64,000 bases of DNA from Methylobacterium sp. WSM2598 (lineage in GTDB: Bacteria; Pseudomonadota; Alphaproteobacteria; Rhizobiales; Beijerinckiaceae), in assembly GCF_000379105.1 (NCBI RefSeq), contig NZ_KB900609.1:2329326-2393325 (forward strand). Reading direction: 5' to 3'. The position numbers were made by a program, and so were the translations under genes. Shown one piece after another: positions 9,735 to 19,065 of this stretch. Positions within the stretch are counted from its first letter, which is position 1. Each line of letters begins with the position of its first letter. A model generated the notes under the pieces. It made no database searches and was not told the DNA's origin. It saw only the letters and a list, made by a program, of their open reading frames with translations.

Positions 9735-11075
9735 ATGTCGATGCCCATCGTCGCGATCGTCGGGCGTCCCAACGTCGGCAAGTCGACGCTGTTCAACCGC
9801 CTCGTCGGCCGCAAGCTCGCCCTCGTGGACGACCGTCCGGGCGTGACCCGCGACCGCCGGGAGGGCGAGGCGCGGCTCGGGCACCTGCGCTTCACGATCA
9901 TCGACACGGCGGGCCTCGAAGAGGCCGACGCGGAATCCCTGGCCGGCCGGATGCGCGCCCAGACCGAGGCCGCCATCGCGGAGGCCGACGCGGTGCTCTT
10001 CGTGGTCGATGCCCGCGCCGGCCTGCTGCCGGCCGACCAGCCCTTCGCGGAGCTCGTCCGGCGCGCCGACAAGCCGGTGATCCTGCTTGCCAACAAGGCG
10101 GAGGGCGGCGCCGGCCTGGCGGGCGCCTACGAGGCCTTCGGGCTCGGCCTCGGCGACCCGGTCCCGGTCTCGGCCGAGCACGGCGAGGGGATGGGGCAGC
10201 TCATCGACGCGCTGGCCGACATCCTGCCCGAGGCCGAGGACGACGACGAGGAGGGCGAGGGCAAGCCGCTCCGGGTCGCCATCGTCGGGCGCCCCAATGC
10301 CGGCAAGTCGACCCTGATCAACCGGATGCTCGGCGAGGACAGGCTGCTGGTCGGGCCGGAGGCGGGCATCACCCGCGACTCGATCTCCCTCGACTGGGAG
10401 TGGCGCGGCCGCCGCATCAAGCTGCACGACACGGCGGGGATGCGCCGCCGCGCCCGGGTCGACGACAAGCTGGAGAAGCTCGCCGTCTCGGACGGGCTGC
10501 GGGCGGTGCGCTTCGCCGAGGTGGTGGTGGTGCTCCTCGACGCCACCATCCCGTTCGAGAAGCAGGACCTCACCATCGTCGACCTCGTCGAGCAGGAGGG
10601 CCGCGCCCTCGTCATCGGGCTCAACAAGTGGGACCTCGTCGCCGACCAGCCCGGCCTGCTCAAGGAGTTGCGGGAGAAGGCGGCGCGGCTCCTGCCCCAG
10701 GTGCGCGGCGCCCCGATCGTGCCGCTCTCCGGGCTCGCGGGCGAGGGCATCGACCGGCTGATGCAGGGCGTCGTCTCGGCCTCCGACGTCTGGAACCGGC
10801 GGGTGCCGACGGCGCGGATCAACCAGTGGCTGTCCGAGGCCGTCCAGGCCAACCCGCCCCCCGCCGTGTCGGGCCGGCGCATCAAGATCCGCTACGCGAC
10901 CCAGGTGAAGAGCCGGCCGCCGCACTTCGCGCTGTTCGGCAACCAGCTCGACGCGCTGCCGAAATCCTACACGCGCTACCTCGTGAACGGGCTCCGGGAC
11001 GCGTTCGACCTGCCCGGCGTGCCGATCCGGCTGTCCCTGCGCACGTCGCGCAATCCGTTCGACAAGGGGGAGTGA
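9735..11075 (+). CDS. der: Ribosome biogenesis GTPase Der (EngA)
   Basis: Der is an essential double-GTPase that acts in 50S subunit assembly. The 446 residues contain two G domains, with P-loops GRPNVGKS at 10-17 and GRPNAGKS at 185-192. Each has DTAG motifs and NK.D/NKWD specificity motifs (LNKWDLV). A C-terminal KH-like domain follows ([20 protein letters not shown]). Length and domain order are normal. It follows the YfgM-like gene after a 115-base gap that holds a long hairpin. Confidence 0.98.
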   Translation: MSMPIVAIVGRPNVGKSTLFNRLVGRKLALVDDRPGVTRDRREGEARLGHLRFTIIDTAGLEEADAESLAGRMRAQTEAAIAEADAVLFVVDARAGLLPADQPFAELVRRADKPVILLANKAEGGAGLAGAYEAFGLGLGDPVPVSAEHGEGMGQLIDALADILPEAEDDDEEGEGKPLRVAIVGRPNAGKSTLINRMLGEDRLLVGPEAGITRDSISLDWEWRGRRIKLHDTAGMRRRARVDDKLEKLAVSDGLRAVRFAEVVVVLLDATIPFEKQDLTIVDLVEQEGRALVIGLNKWDLVADQPGLLKELREKAARLLPQVRGAPIVPLSGLAGEGIDRLMQGVVSASDVWNRRVPTARINQWLSEAVQANPPPAVSGRRIKIRYATQVKSRPPHFALFGNQLDALPKSYTRYLVNGLRDAFDLPGVPIRLSLRTSRNPFDKGE

Positions 11076-11078
11076 GGC

Positions 11079-11246
11079 TCAGCGGGGCTTCAGGTCGCCG
11101 GGCAGGTGCTTGGCGTAGGCCTCCCGCTCCTCCTTCTCGCGCATCAGCGCCTCGTAGGCGGCCTTCTGCTCCGCCGAGACGGTGAGGACGCGCCCCTTCT
11201 CCGCCTTGCGGCGCGGCTGGCGCTTGAACTGGTCCTGTGCGGTCAT
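11079..11246 (-). CDS. Small, highly charged protein of unknown function (55 residues)
   Basis: An ATG at 11246 opens a 55-codon frame ending at 11079, three bases after the convergent der stop. The product begins MTAQDQFKRQPRRKAEKGRV, is rich in Lys, Arg and Glu, and contains a predicted helix (EALMREKEEREAYAKHL). It has no hydrophobic segment. It lies 21 bases downstream of the dihydrofolate-reductase-like gene on the same strand, so the two may form an operon. I do not recognise a family. Confidence 0.6.
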   Translation of the reverse strand: MTAQDQFKRQPRRKAEKGRVLTVSAEQKAAYEALMREKEEREAYAKHLPGDLKPR

Positions 11247-11267
11247 CGAATCGATCCCCTCGCGCCG

Positions 11268-11675
11268 TCACCCTCGCAGCTTGCCGCCCACCAGCCAAGC
11301 GGGGTCGAACCAGCGATCCGCCTCGCCGTCGTAGGGCAGGCGCGTGATGTCCCATTGCTGGATGAAGGGCGCGTAGACGTTCCACACCGCCACCCCGCCG
11401 CCGACGAAGATCCGCCGCCCGCTGTAGCGGGCGAGCACCGCGGCCGGATCCTCGTGCGAGCGGATGATGGCGATGGTCCGGTCCCGGTACGCGAAGGAGG
11501 GCACCGCCTCGATCGTCTTCGGGCCGGCAATCAGCACGTGGCCCTGCGTCTCGGCGAAGAAGCGGGTCACGTCCTCGACGTAGAGCGGATCCGCGTTGCC
11601 CTCCCAGGGCAGCCGCCCGTCGAGGCCGAGCTGGCCCCGCTGCCCGATGGCGCACATCGCCCGCACGTCGATCAT
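11268..11675 (-). CDS. Divergent short dihydrofolate reductase-like protein
   Basis: The 135-residue protein follows the FolA pattern: an N-terminal strand with CAIGQRGQLG, then DGRLPW, an acidic residue on the following helix (VEDVTRFF), VLIAGPKT in place of the usual MGR.T, and FVGGGVAVW in place of GG..IY. DHFR reduces dihydrofolate with NADPH. This version is shorter than typical FolA (about 160 residues), and the MGR motif has become AGP, so cofactor or substrate use may differ. It is not next to thyA. It diverges from the chemoreceptor gene. Confidence 0.65.
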   Translation of the reverse strand: MIDVRAMCAIGQRGQLGLDGRLPWEGNADPLYVEDVTRFFAETQGHVLIAGPKTIEAVPSFAYRDRTIAIIRSHEDPAAVLARYSGRRIFVGGGVAVWNVYAPFIQQWDITRLPYDGEADRWFDPAWLVGGKLRG

Positions 11676-11787
11676 CGCGTCTCTCCGCCTTGCACCGCGT
11701 CATACCGGGTCGACGGGGCCGGGTCGACGGGGCCGGCGCCACGGTCGCTCGGCCGCGCCGCCCAGGCCGCGGCCCGACCAAGGGGAT

Positions 11788-11899
11788 CATATGACGTAAC
11801 GTAAATTCATAACCTTTTGTTAATACCCGATGCATAAACTTGCAATCGAGCCGTATAAGAAAGATTAATTCACCGGAGCGGCGCTCCCAGGAGGGTATC
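11788..11899 (+). promoter_or_regulatory. AT-rich leader of the chemoreceptor gene
   Basis: Base composition drops sharply here, with runs such as ATATGACGTAACGTAAATTC and ACCTTTTGTTAATACC, in an otherwise GC-rich window. AGGAGG at 11889-11894 is a strong ribosome binding site, 5 bases before the GTG at 11900. The AT-rich block probably holds the promoter, but I cannot assign a sigma factor. Confidence 0.5.
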
Positions 11900-13594
11900 G
11901 TGCGGAGAATCATAGATGATATTCCTATCCTGGGAAAAATTGCAATCCCAGTCCTGATTCTCATCGGCGTGACGATCGGTCTGCTGGGCCTGGTGGATGG
12001 CGTCTTCTCCGAGCTCGACCGGACCACCCAGCGGCTCGTCGACCTGCAGGCGGCCCGCGTCGTCGGGGCCTTCGAGGTCGCGCTCGCCGTCGGCGAGACG
12101 ACGATCCAGGAGCGCAACATCATCATCGAGACCGATCCGGCGGCGCTGCGGGGCTACCACGACCGCTACGTGGCCGCGAAGGACGCGGCCGGCGCCGCCC
12201 AAAACCGGCTCGCGCGGCTCGCGGACACGCCCGCGCGGAGCAGCACCGCCGAGGCGGTCGGGCAGCAGATCGCAGCTTATTTCGCAGTGGCCGACCGGGT
12301 GGTAGCGTTCGCGCTTCGCAACGAGAACGAGGCGGCCTTCGCGCTGGCCTCCAAGGAGGGGCAGCGCGCGCGCGAGGCCGCGCTCCGCGCGGTTCGCAGC
12401 CGGGTGGAGGCCAATCTCGGCGAACTCGCCGCCGCCCGTGACAGGGCTCACGAGAGCGTCACCGCCGCGTCCTGGCGCCAGCTGGGCCTGGCCGTGACGG
12501 GCCTCACGCTGTCCTGCGCCCTGCTCGGGCTCGTCGCCGTGCGGGGCGTCTCGCGCCCGCTCGGCCGTGCCACCGCGGCGATGAGCAGGCTCGCGAGCGG
12601 CGACCTCGCGGTCGCGGTCGGCGGGACCGAGCGGCGCGACGAGGTCGGCGCGCTCGCCCGCGCCCTCCAGGTCTTCCGGGACGATGCCCTCGCGCGGCGC
12701 GAACTGGAGACCCGCGAGGCGGCGGAGGCCCGCGCGAAGCTCGCCCGCGCCGGCCAGCTCGACGCGCTCACGCGCAGGCTCGAAGGGACGGTGGCGGCCC
12801 TGCGCGAGGGCCTCTCGGGCGCCGTGCGGGGCATGGAGGCGACGGCCGGCGTGATGGCCTCGGTCGCGGAGCGGGGCGCGGTCCAGGCGGCCGCCGTGGC
12901 CGGGGCCGCGCAGCAGACCACGGCCAACGTGCAGACGGTGGCCGCCGCGAGCGAGGAGATGGCGGCCTCGATCCACGAGATCGTGAGCCAGGTGGCGCAA
13001 TCCTCGCGCATCGCCGGACGGGCGGTGGAGGATGCCCGCCGCACCGACGCCACGGTGCGGCGTCTGGCGGAGACCGCGGAGCGGATCAGCGGCATCGTCT
13101 CGGCCATCTCGGGCATCGCCGCGCAGACGAACCTGCTGGCGCTGAACGCCACGATCGAGGCGGCGCGGGCCGGGGAGGCGGGGCGCGGCTTCGCAGTAGT
13201 CGCCGCCGAGGTCAAGGAACTCGCCGGCCAGACCGCCCGGGCCACCGACGAGATCGGCGGTCAGATCGGCGAGATTCAGGCCGCCACCCAGGCGGCCGTC
13301 GGGGACATCCGGCAGATCGGCGAGGTGATCGCCGAGATGGCGCGGCACGCCGCCAGCATCGCGGCCGCCATGGAGGAGCAGGGAGCCGCCACGCAGGAAA
13401 TCACCCGCAACGTGCAGGAGGCGGCGCGCGGGACCGAGAGCGTCCGGGCGAACGTCCTCGTCCTGCGCGACGGGGCGGAGGAGACCGGTGCGGCGGCCGC
13501 CCAGGTGCAGGACGCGGCCCGCGACCTCTCCGGGCAGTCCGAGAGGCTGGTCGGCGAGGTCGGCGCCTTCCTGGCGGCCGTCCGGGCCGCCTGA
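11900..13594 (+). CDS. Methyl-accepting chemotaxis protein
   Basis: This transmembrane chemoreceptor signals through CheW/CheA to the flagellar motor. The 564 residues comprise a first transmembrane helix (about 11-30, [17 protein letters not shown]), a periplasmic four-helix-type sensor domain of about 160 residues, a second transmembrane helix (about 195-215), a HAMP linker and a long cytoplasmic coiled coil. The signalling hairpin tip includes [19 protein letters not shown] from residue 408. The C-terminus lacks the NWETF pentapeptide that binds CheR. I chose the GTG at 11900 because AGGAGG lies 5 bases upstream; a TTG at 11840 would add 20 residues. The ligand is unknown. Confidence 0.92.
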   Translation: MRRIIDDIPILGKIAIPVLILIGVTIGLLGLVDGVFSELDRTTQRLVDLQAARVVGAFEVALAVGETTIQERNIIIETDPAALRGYHDRYVAAKDAAGAAQNRLARLADTPARSSTAEAVGQQIAAYFAVADRVVAFALRNENEAAFALASKEGQRAREAALRAVRSRVEANLGELAAARDRAHESVTAASWRQLGLAVTGLTLSCALLGLVAVRGVSRPLGRATAAMSRLASGDLAVAVGGTERRDEVGALARALQVFRDDALARRELETREAAEARAKLARAGQLDALTRRLEGTVAALREGLSGAVRGMEATAGVMASVAERGAVQAAAVAGAAQQTTANVQTVAAASEEMAASIHEIVSQVAQSSRIAGRAVEDARRTDATVRRLAETAERISGIVSAISGIAAQTNLLALNATIEAARAGEAGRGFAVVAAEVKELAGQTARATDEIGGQIGEIQAATQAAVGDIRQIGEVIAEMARHAASIAAAMEEQGAATQEITRNVQEAARGTESVRANVLVLRDGAEETGAAAAQVQDAARDLSGQSERLVGEVGAFLAAVRAA

Positions 13595-13598
13595 GCGC

Positions 13599-14360
13599 TC
13601 AGGCCGGGCGCTGGGGCGTGAGCACCCGGTCGCTCGGAAAGTCGTAGATGAGCCCGGTCTCCTGCCAGGAGGGGCTCGCGAGGCGCACCACGTGCGGCGC
13701 CAGGTCCTCGGGCGTGCGCAGGGTCTCGGGATCCTCGCCGGGCATCGCCGCCCGGCGCATCGCCGTGCGCAGCGGCCCGGGATTGACCAGCATCGCCCGG
13801 ATCGGCGTGGACGCGGTCTCGGCCGCGTAGGTCCGCACCAGCGCCTCCAGCGCCGCCTTCGACACCGCGTAGGGCCCCCAATAGGCCTTGCAGCTCGCCG
13901 CGGCGCCCGAGGTGATGAAGATCGCCCGGCCCGCATCCGAGCGCCGCAGCAGCGGGTCGAGGGAGCGGATCAGGCGCCAATTCGCCGTCAGGTTCACGTC
14001 CATGACGCTCGCCCACAGCTTCGGCTCGACGTGGCCGAGGGGCATCAGCCGGCCGAGATTGCCCGCATTGCCGATCAGGACGTCGAGCCGCCCCCAGCGC
14101 TCGTGGATCGCGGCGCCGAGCCGGTCGATGGCGTCGTAATCGGTCACGTCGAGGGGGACGAGGGTCGCCGTGCCGCCGCCCTGCCGGATCGCGTCGTCGA
14201 GTTCCTCGAGCGCCCCCTGGGTGCGCGCCACCGCGACCACGTGGGCGCCCGCGGCGGCGAGGGCCAGGGCGGCCGCGCGCCCGATCCCGCGGGAGGCGCC
14301 GGTGACCACGGCGATGCGGTCGGCGAGGGGCTTGGTCTCTGCGGACGGGAGGTCGGACAT
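13599..14360 (-). CDS. Short-chain dehydrogenase/reductase
   Basis: The 253-residue classical SDR has the nucleotide-binding motif TGASRGIG near residue 20, NAG near 99 (LIGNAGNLG), and the catalytic Ser-Tyr-Lys set with Y..SK in GPYAVSKAA. The family oxidises or reduces alcohols and ketones with NAD(P). The substrate is unknown. It lies 6 bases downstream of purF on the same strand, an arrangement repeated in many Hyphomicrobiales, and is probably expressed with purF. Its stop is only 4 bases from the convergent chemoreceptor stop. Confidence 0.88.
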   Translation of the reverse strand: MSDLPSAETKPLADRIAVVTGASRGIGRAAALALAAAGAHVVAVARTQGALEELDDAIRQGGGTATLVPLDVTDYDAIDRLGAAIHERWGRLDVLIGNAGNLGRLMPLGHVEPKLWASVMDVNLTANWRLIRSLDPLLRRSDAGRAIFITSGAAASCKAYWGPYAVSKAALEALVRTYAAETASTPIRAMLVNPGPLRTAMRRAAMPGEDPETLRTPEDLAPHVVRLASPSWQETGLIYDFPSDRVLTPQRPA

Positions 14361-14366
14361 CGGGTC

Positions 14367-15866
14367 TCAGTCGGCTTCGGCGAGGAGCGCCATCCGCCGC
14401 GGCGAGGCGACGGCGAGGTCGGTCAGCGGGGTGGGGTAATCGCCCGTGAAGCAATGGTCGGTGTATTGCGGGCAGGCCGGGTCGCGGCCCTCCTCGCCCA
14501 TCGCCCGGTACAGGCCCCCGATCGACAGGAAGGCGAGCGAGTCGGCGCCGATGTAGCGGCGCATGCCCTCGAGGTCGTGGGTGGCGGCGAGCAGCTTCTC
14601 CTTCTCGGGCGTGTCGATTCCGTAGAAGTCCGGATGGGTGATGGGCGGCGAGGCGATGCGGAAATGCACCTCGCTCGCCCCGGCCTCGCGCATCATCCGC
14701 ACGATCTTCACCGAGGTGGTGCCGCGCACGAGGCTGTCGTCGACGAGGACGATGCGCTTGCCCGCGATGGCGGCGCGGTTCGCCGAGTGCTTCATGCGCA
14801 CGCCGAGTTCGCGCACCGATTGCGTCGGCTGGATGAAGGTGCGCCCGACATAGTGGTTGCGGATGATGCCCATCTCGAAGGGCAGCCCCGTCTCCTGGGC
14901 GTAGCCGAGCGCCGCCGGCACGCCGGAATCCGGCACCGGCACCACGATGTCGGCCTCGGCCGGCGCCTCCTTGGCGAGCTCGACGCCGATGCTCTTGCGC
15001 ACCGCGTAGACGTTCTTGCCGTTCACCACCGAATCCGGGCGGGCGAAGTAGATGTACTCGAAGATGCAGGGCCGCATCGGCGCCTCGGCGGCGAAGCGGA
15101 TCGAGCGGATGCCGTCGTCGTCGATGACGACGATCTCGCCGTTCTCGATGTCGCGCACGAAGCGGGCGCCGATGATGTCGAGGGCGCAGGTCTCGGAGGC
15201 GAGGATGTAGCGGCCGTCGAGCTCGCCGAGGACGAGCGGGCGGATGCCGAGCGGGTCGCGGGCGCCGATCAGCTTCTTGTTCGTCAGCATGACGAGCGCG
15301 TAGGCGCCCTCGATCTGGCGCAGGGCGTCCATCACCCGGTCGATGATGCGCACGTGCCGGCTGCGGGCGACCAAGTGGAGGATCGCCTCGGTGTCGGAGG
15401 TCGACTGGCAGATGGCGCCGTCGCGCACGAGCTGGCGGCGCAGCAGCAGGCCGTTGGTCAGGTTGCCGTTATGGGCGATCGCGAGGCCCCCGGTCTCCAG
15501 CTCGGCGAAGAGCGGCTGCACGTTGCGCAGGATCGTCTCGCCGGTGGTCGAGTAGCGCACGTGACCGATCGCCGAGAGGCCCTTGAGGCGCTCGATCGTG
15601 GCGAGATCCGAGAAGGAATCCCCGACGAGGCCCATCCGGCGCTCGGAATGGAACACGCTCCCGTCGAAGGAGACGATGCCGGCCGCTTCCTGGCCGCGAT
15701 GCTGGAGGGCGTGGAGGCCGAGCGCCACGATGGCCGCCGCGTCGGGATGGCCGTGGATGCCGAACACCCCGCATTCCTCGCGCAGGGTGTCGCCGTCGAG
15801 GTCGAGGCCGCCGAAATCCGCGCTGCCCGCGGAGGCCGTCCGGCCCGATTCCCACCGTGCTGCCAT
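14367..15866 (-). CDS. purF: Amidophosphoribosyltransferase
   Basis: PurF makes 5-phosphoribosylamine from PRPP and glutamine, the first committed step of purine synthesis. In the 499 residues, the Ntn-hydrolase glutaminase domain starts at Cys32 (EECGVFGIHG), so a 31-residue propeptide must be removed. HNGNLTN and RYSTTG complete that half. The PRPP-binding motif is IVLVDDSLVRGTT in the C-terminal half. The gene belongs to the radA-cvpA-purF-SDR block on the minus strand. Confidence 0.97.
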   Translation of the reverse strand: MAARWESGRTASAGSADFGGLDLDGDTLREECGVFGIHGHPDAAAIVALGLHALQHRGQEAAGIVSFDGSVFHSERRMGLVGDSFSDLATIERLKGLSAIGHVRYSTTGETILRNVQPLFAELETGGLAIAHNGNLTNGLLLRRQLVRDGAICQSTSDTEAILHLVARSRHVRIIDRVMDALRQIEGAYALVMLTNKKLIGARDPLGIRPLVLGELDGRYILASETCALDIIGARFVRDIENGEIVVIDDDGIRSIRFAAEAPMRPCIFEYIYFARPDSVVNGKNVYAVRKSIGVELAKEAPAEADIVVPVPDSGVPAALGYAQETGLPFEMGIIRNHYVGRTFIQPTQSVRELGVRMKHSANRAAIAGKRIVLVDDSLVRGTTSVKIVRMMREAGASEVHFRIASPPITHPDFYGIDTPEKEKLLAATHDLEGMRRYIGADSLAFLSIGGLYRAMGEEGRDPACPQYTDHCFTGDYPTPLTDLAVASPRRMALLAEAD

Positions 15867-16038
15867 GATGAAAGTCCCTCGCGGCCGGCCCTGCCACCGC
15901 CCTCGCTAGACGACGCGGCGCCCGGGCGCGAGGCCGGTTCCCGACTCGTCCACGACGGATTGACCGGGTCGGCCGAACCGGCCCGGTGACGAGTTCGTCA
16001 TGTAGGCGCGGAGTGCGGCCGAGCCAAGGCGCCGGCCG

Positions 16039-16635
16039 CTACCGGCGCGCAGGGGTGGCATCCGTCCGGCGCTGGGGCGTGGTATCGGCCTCGGCCGGGG
16101 CCTCCGTGCCGGGGTCGGCCTCGGGCTTGGGCTTGCGGAACTGTTTCAGGAGCTCGTCCGGGTTGCCGGGCAGCATCGCCACCAGCTTCTGGCCGGTATT
16201 GTCCAGGATCTCGCGGCTGCGCGCCTGCTGGGCCCAGTCCGGAACCTTGCCCTGGACCAGCCAGGCCAGGAAGACCCAGCCGATCACGCAGATGAGGAAG
16301 CCGCGGGCGGCGCCGAAGGCGAGGCCGAGGCTGCGGTCGATGGCGCCGATCCGGGAATCGAGGATCAGGTCCGAGACCTTCACGGTGATGATCGACACGA
16401 CGAGCAGCGTGCCGAGGAAGATCGCCGCGATCGCGACGACGCGCGAGACGGTCTCGCTGGAGACGTGCTGCTGCACCAGCGGCTGCAGCACGGGGTGGAG
16501 TTTCCAGGCGACGGCGGCGGCCACGACCCAGGCGACGATCGCCAGAACCTCGCGGGTGAAGCCCCGCACCGCGGCGAGCAGCGCCGAGATGACCACCACG
16601 CCGAGGACGACCAGATCGAGAACGGAGAAGGGCAT
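16039..16635 (-). CDS. CvpA family membrane protein
   Basis: The 198-residue inner-membrane protein has four hydrophobic segments (about 5-23, 28-45, 66-85 and 104-125). The family signature is LDLVVLGVVVISALLAAVRGFTRE in the first two helices, and a charged Pro/Gln-rich cytoplasmic tail ends the protein. CvpA is linked to colicin V production and envelope homeostasis in enterobacteria; the molecular function is not settled. It lies between radA and purF, as in related genomes. Confidence 0.88.
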   Translation of the reverse strand: MPFSVLDLVVLGVVVISALLAAVRGFTREVLAIVAWVVAAAVAWKLHPVLQPLVQQHVSSETVSRVVAIAAIFLGTLLVVSIITVKVSDLILDSRIGAIDRSLGLAFGAARGFLICVIGWVFLAWLVQGKVPDWAQQARSREILDNTGQKLVAMLPGNPDELLKQFRKPKPEADPGTEAPAEADTTPQRRTDATPARR

Positions 16636-16817
16636 CGCAGGAACGCACCGGGAGCGGGCGGCGTTGGTTCGTGGGCGCGGCTGCTCCTGGCCGCGCCAGA
16701 CCTATACTCCGCCATGGCCGATCCGTCACCCGGCGGACCGGAGGCGCGCCCCGCGGACGGGGTCCGCGGCGGCCGGGCGGCCCGCTTCCACGCGCCGTGC
16801 CGCGCGCCGCGCGACGG

Positions 16818-18251
16818 TCACCCCTCCGGATCGTAGGCCGGCAGGCGGGGGCGCTTGGCGCCGCGGCCGACCGGCCTGCCCGAGGCGATGCCGGCCACGA
16901 GGTCGGTGATGTGCGCGAGCGCCTCGGCGGGGAAGCCACGCTCGCCGGCCTCCCCGCGTCCCTGCGGCATCAGCGCTCGGGCGAAGCCGAGCTTCTGCGC
17001 CTCCTTCAGCCGCGCATTCGCCTGCGCCACCGGCCGCACCGCCCCCGACAGGCCGATCTCGCCGAAATAGACCGCGTCGGAGGGCAGGGGCGTGGCGGAG
17101 AGCGACGAGACCAGGGCGGCGGCGACCGCGAGGTCCGCGGCCGGCTCGCCGATGCGCAGGCCGCCCGCCACGTTCAGGTAGACGTCGTGGGTGCCGAGCC
17201 GGATGCCCGCATGGGCCTCCAGCACCGCCAGCACCATCGAGAGCCGGTTGGGATCCCAGCCGACCACGGCGCGGCGCGGCATGCCCAGCGCCGAGGGGGC
17301 GACGAGGGCCTGGATCTCCACGAGGAGCGGCCGCGTGCCCTCCATGCCGGCGAAGACCGCGGTGCCGGGCGCGGCGAGGTCGCGGCCGGCCAGGAAGAGG
17401 GCCGAGGGGTTCGGCACCTCGGCGAGGCCGCCGTCGGTCATCTCGAAGACGCCGATCTCGTCCGTCGGACCGAAGCGGTTCTTGACCGCCCGCAGGATGC
17501 GGAAGTGGTGGCCCTGGTCGCCCTCGAAGGAGGCGACCGCGTCGACCATGTGCTCGACCACGCGCGGCCCGGCGATCTGACCGTCCTTCGTGACGTGCCC
17601 GACCAGGATCACCGCCGTGCCGCTGGTCTTGGCGAAGCGGATCAGGCTCTGGGCCGAGCCGCGCACCTGCGTGACGGTGCCCGGCGCCGATTCGACCGTC
17701 TCGGTCCACATGGTCTGGATCGAGTCGATGATCGCGAGGGCCGGCGGCCGTCCCTGGCTCAGGGTGGCGACGATGTCCTCGACGTTGGTCTCGGCGGCGA
17801 GCTCGACCGGCGCCCCCGCGAGGCCGAGCCGCTCCGCCCGCAGCCGCACCTGCCCGACCGCCTCCTCGCCCGAGATGTACGCGACGCGCTCCCCCCGGGC
17901 GGCGAGGGCCGCCGAGGCCTGCATCAGCAGCGTGGACTTGCCGATGCCGGGATCGCCGCCGAGCAGGATGACCGAGCCGCGCACGAAGCCGCCCCCGGTG
18001 ACCCGGTCGAGCTCGGCGATGCCCGAGGGGGTGCGGGGCGCGTCCTTGACCTCGCCGGCGAGCCCTTCGAGGGGGAAGACCCGGCCCTTGGCCCGGCTCG
18101 GCCGCGTCGCCACCGGCCCGGCGGCTTGGGTCCCGGCGCCGGTCTCCTCCACGATCGAGTTCCAGCCGTTGCAGGCCTCGCAGCGCCCGCGCCAGCGATT
18201 GTAGACCGCGCCGCAGGATTGGCAGACGAAGGTCTGGTGGGATTTGGCCAT
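16818..18251 (-). CDS. radA: DNA repair protein RadA
   Basis: RadA is a RecA-related ATPase that processes recombination intermediates and drives branch migration. The 477 residues have an N-terminal zinc finger (CQSCGAVYNRWRGRCEAC), a Walker A motif (GGDPGIGKST), the RadA-specific KNRFG motif (AVKNRFGPTDEIG) and a Lon-protease-like C-terminal domain. The frame stays open 240 bases further upstream, but the zinc-finger N-terminus MAKSHQTFVC fixes the start at 18251. It diverges from cytochrome b561. Confidence 0.96.
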   Translation of the reverse strand: MAKSHQTFVCQSCGAVYNRWRGRCEACNGWNSIVEETGAGTQAAGPVATRPSRAKGRVFPLEGLAGEVKDAPRTPSGIAELDRVTGGGFVRGSVILLGGDPGIGKSTLLMQASAALAARGERVAYISGEEAVGQVRLRAERLGLAGAPVELAAETNVEDIVATLSQGRPPALAIIDSIQTMWTETVESAPGTVTQVRGSAQSLIRFAKTSGTAVILVGHVTKDGQIAGPRVVEHMVDAVASFEGDQGHHFRILRAVKNRFGPTDEIGVFEMTDGGLAEVPNPSALFLAGRDLAAPGTAVFAGMEGTRPLLVEIQALVAPSALGMPRRAVVGWDPNRLSMVLAVLEAHAGIRLGTHDVYLNVAGGLRIGEPAADLAVAAALVSSLSATPLPSDAVYFGEIGLSGAVRPVAQANARLKEAQKLGFARALMPQGRGEAGERGFPAEALAHITDLVAGIASGRPVGRGAKRPRLPAYDPEG

Positions 18252-18492
18252 CGATGGTCTGCCTCGCGCGGGAAGGTCGGGATGGTCGCCGCGGTCCGGG
18301 GCGGGCGCGGCGCGAGGATGCGACGGTGCCGCCACGGTCGTCTCGCGGAACGCGGCCGGAGGTCGCCGATGTTCCCGATATGTCCCCGCCGTCCCGGGAT
18401 CGCAACAGTCACGCGCCAGCAACCTGAGCGTCGCGCTGCGGCCGCAATCGGGCCGGACAGCGCGGGGGAGATCGCACGCACGGATCGCCACG

Positions 18493-19065
18493 ATGTCCCC
18501 CGACGGTCAAGCCCACCACTACGCCGGCGCCCCCCGCGCCTTCCACTGGGGCATGGCGGCCCTGATCCTGGTCGCCCTCGCCATCGGCGTCTGGGCGAGC
18601 ACCCTGCCGCCCGGCACCTCGCCCCGGCGGGAACTCCTCGACCTGCACAAGTCGATCGGCATGACCGTGCTGGTGCTGCTGCCCCTGCGCGTCCTCTGCC
18701 GCTGGATCGCCGGCGCGCCCGGATTCCGGGTGCGGCCGTCCCGCCTCGCCGGCGCGGCGGCGCGCGCGGCCCATCTTTGCCTCTACGCCCTGATGCTGCT
18801 GATGCCATTGAGCGGCTACGTCGATTCGGGCGCCGGCGGCTACGCGCTGCCCTGGTTCGGCCTGTTCTCCTGGCCCCGGCTCGTGCCCATCGACAAGCCG
18901 CTGTCGCATCTGGGGGGCGAGATCCACCTCTGGGGGGCCTGGGCGATCGGTCTCCTCCTCGCGCTCCACTTCCTGGCGGTGGCGTGGCACGCCCTCGTGC
19001 GGCTCGACGAGGTGCTGGCGCGGATGTGGCCCGGGCGGCGCGCCCGCGGCGCTCAGTCGATATAG
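18493..19065 (+). CDS. Cytochrome b561 family protein
   Basis: The 190-residue di-heme membrane protein has four transmembrane helices (about 19-37, 52-75, 91-112 and 146-168). Likely haem ligand histidines are in RAFHW, LHKSIGMTVL, AHLCLYALML and ALHFLAVAWH. Bacterial b561 proteins carry electrons in the inner membrane, for example to superoxide or quinone; the partner here is unknown. It is the only plus-strand gene in a long minus-strand block. It overlaps the 3' end of alr by 13 bases and shares an upstream region of about 240 bases with radA. Confidence 0.88.
   Translation: MSPDGQAHHYAGAPRAFHWGMAALILVALAIGVWASTLPPGTSPRRELLDLHKSIGMTVLVLLPLRVLCRWIAGAPGFRVRPSRLAGAAARAAHLCLYALMLLMPLSGYVDSGAGGYALPWFGLFSWPRLVPIDKPLSHLGGEIHLWGAWAIGLLLALHFLAVAWHALVRLDEVLARMWPGRRARGAQSI

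Noticed and set aside
16714..16836. 41-codon frame between cvpA and radA
   Set aside because: It overlaps the radA 3' end, has Pro/Arg/Gly composition only and no ribosome binding site.
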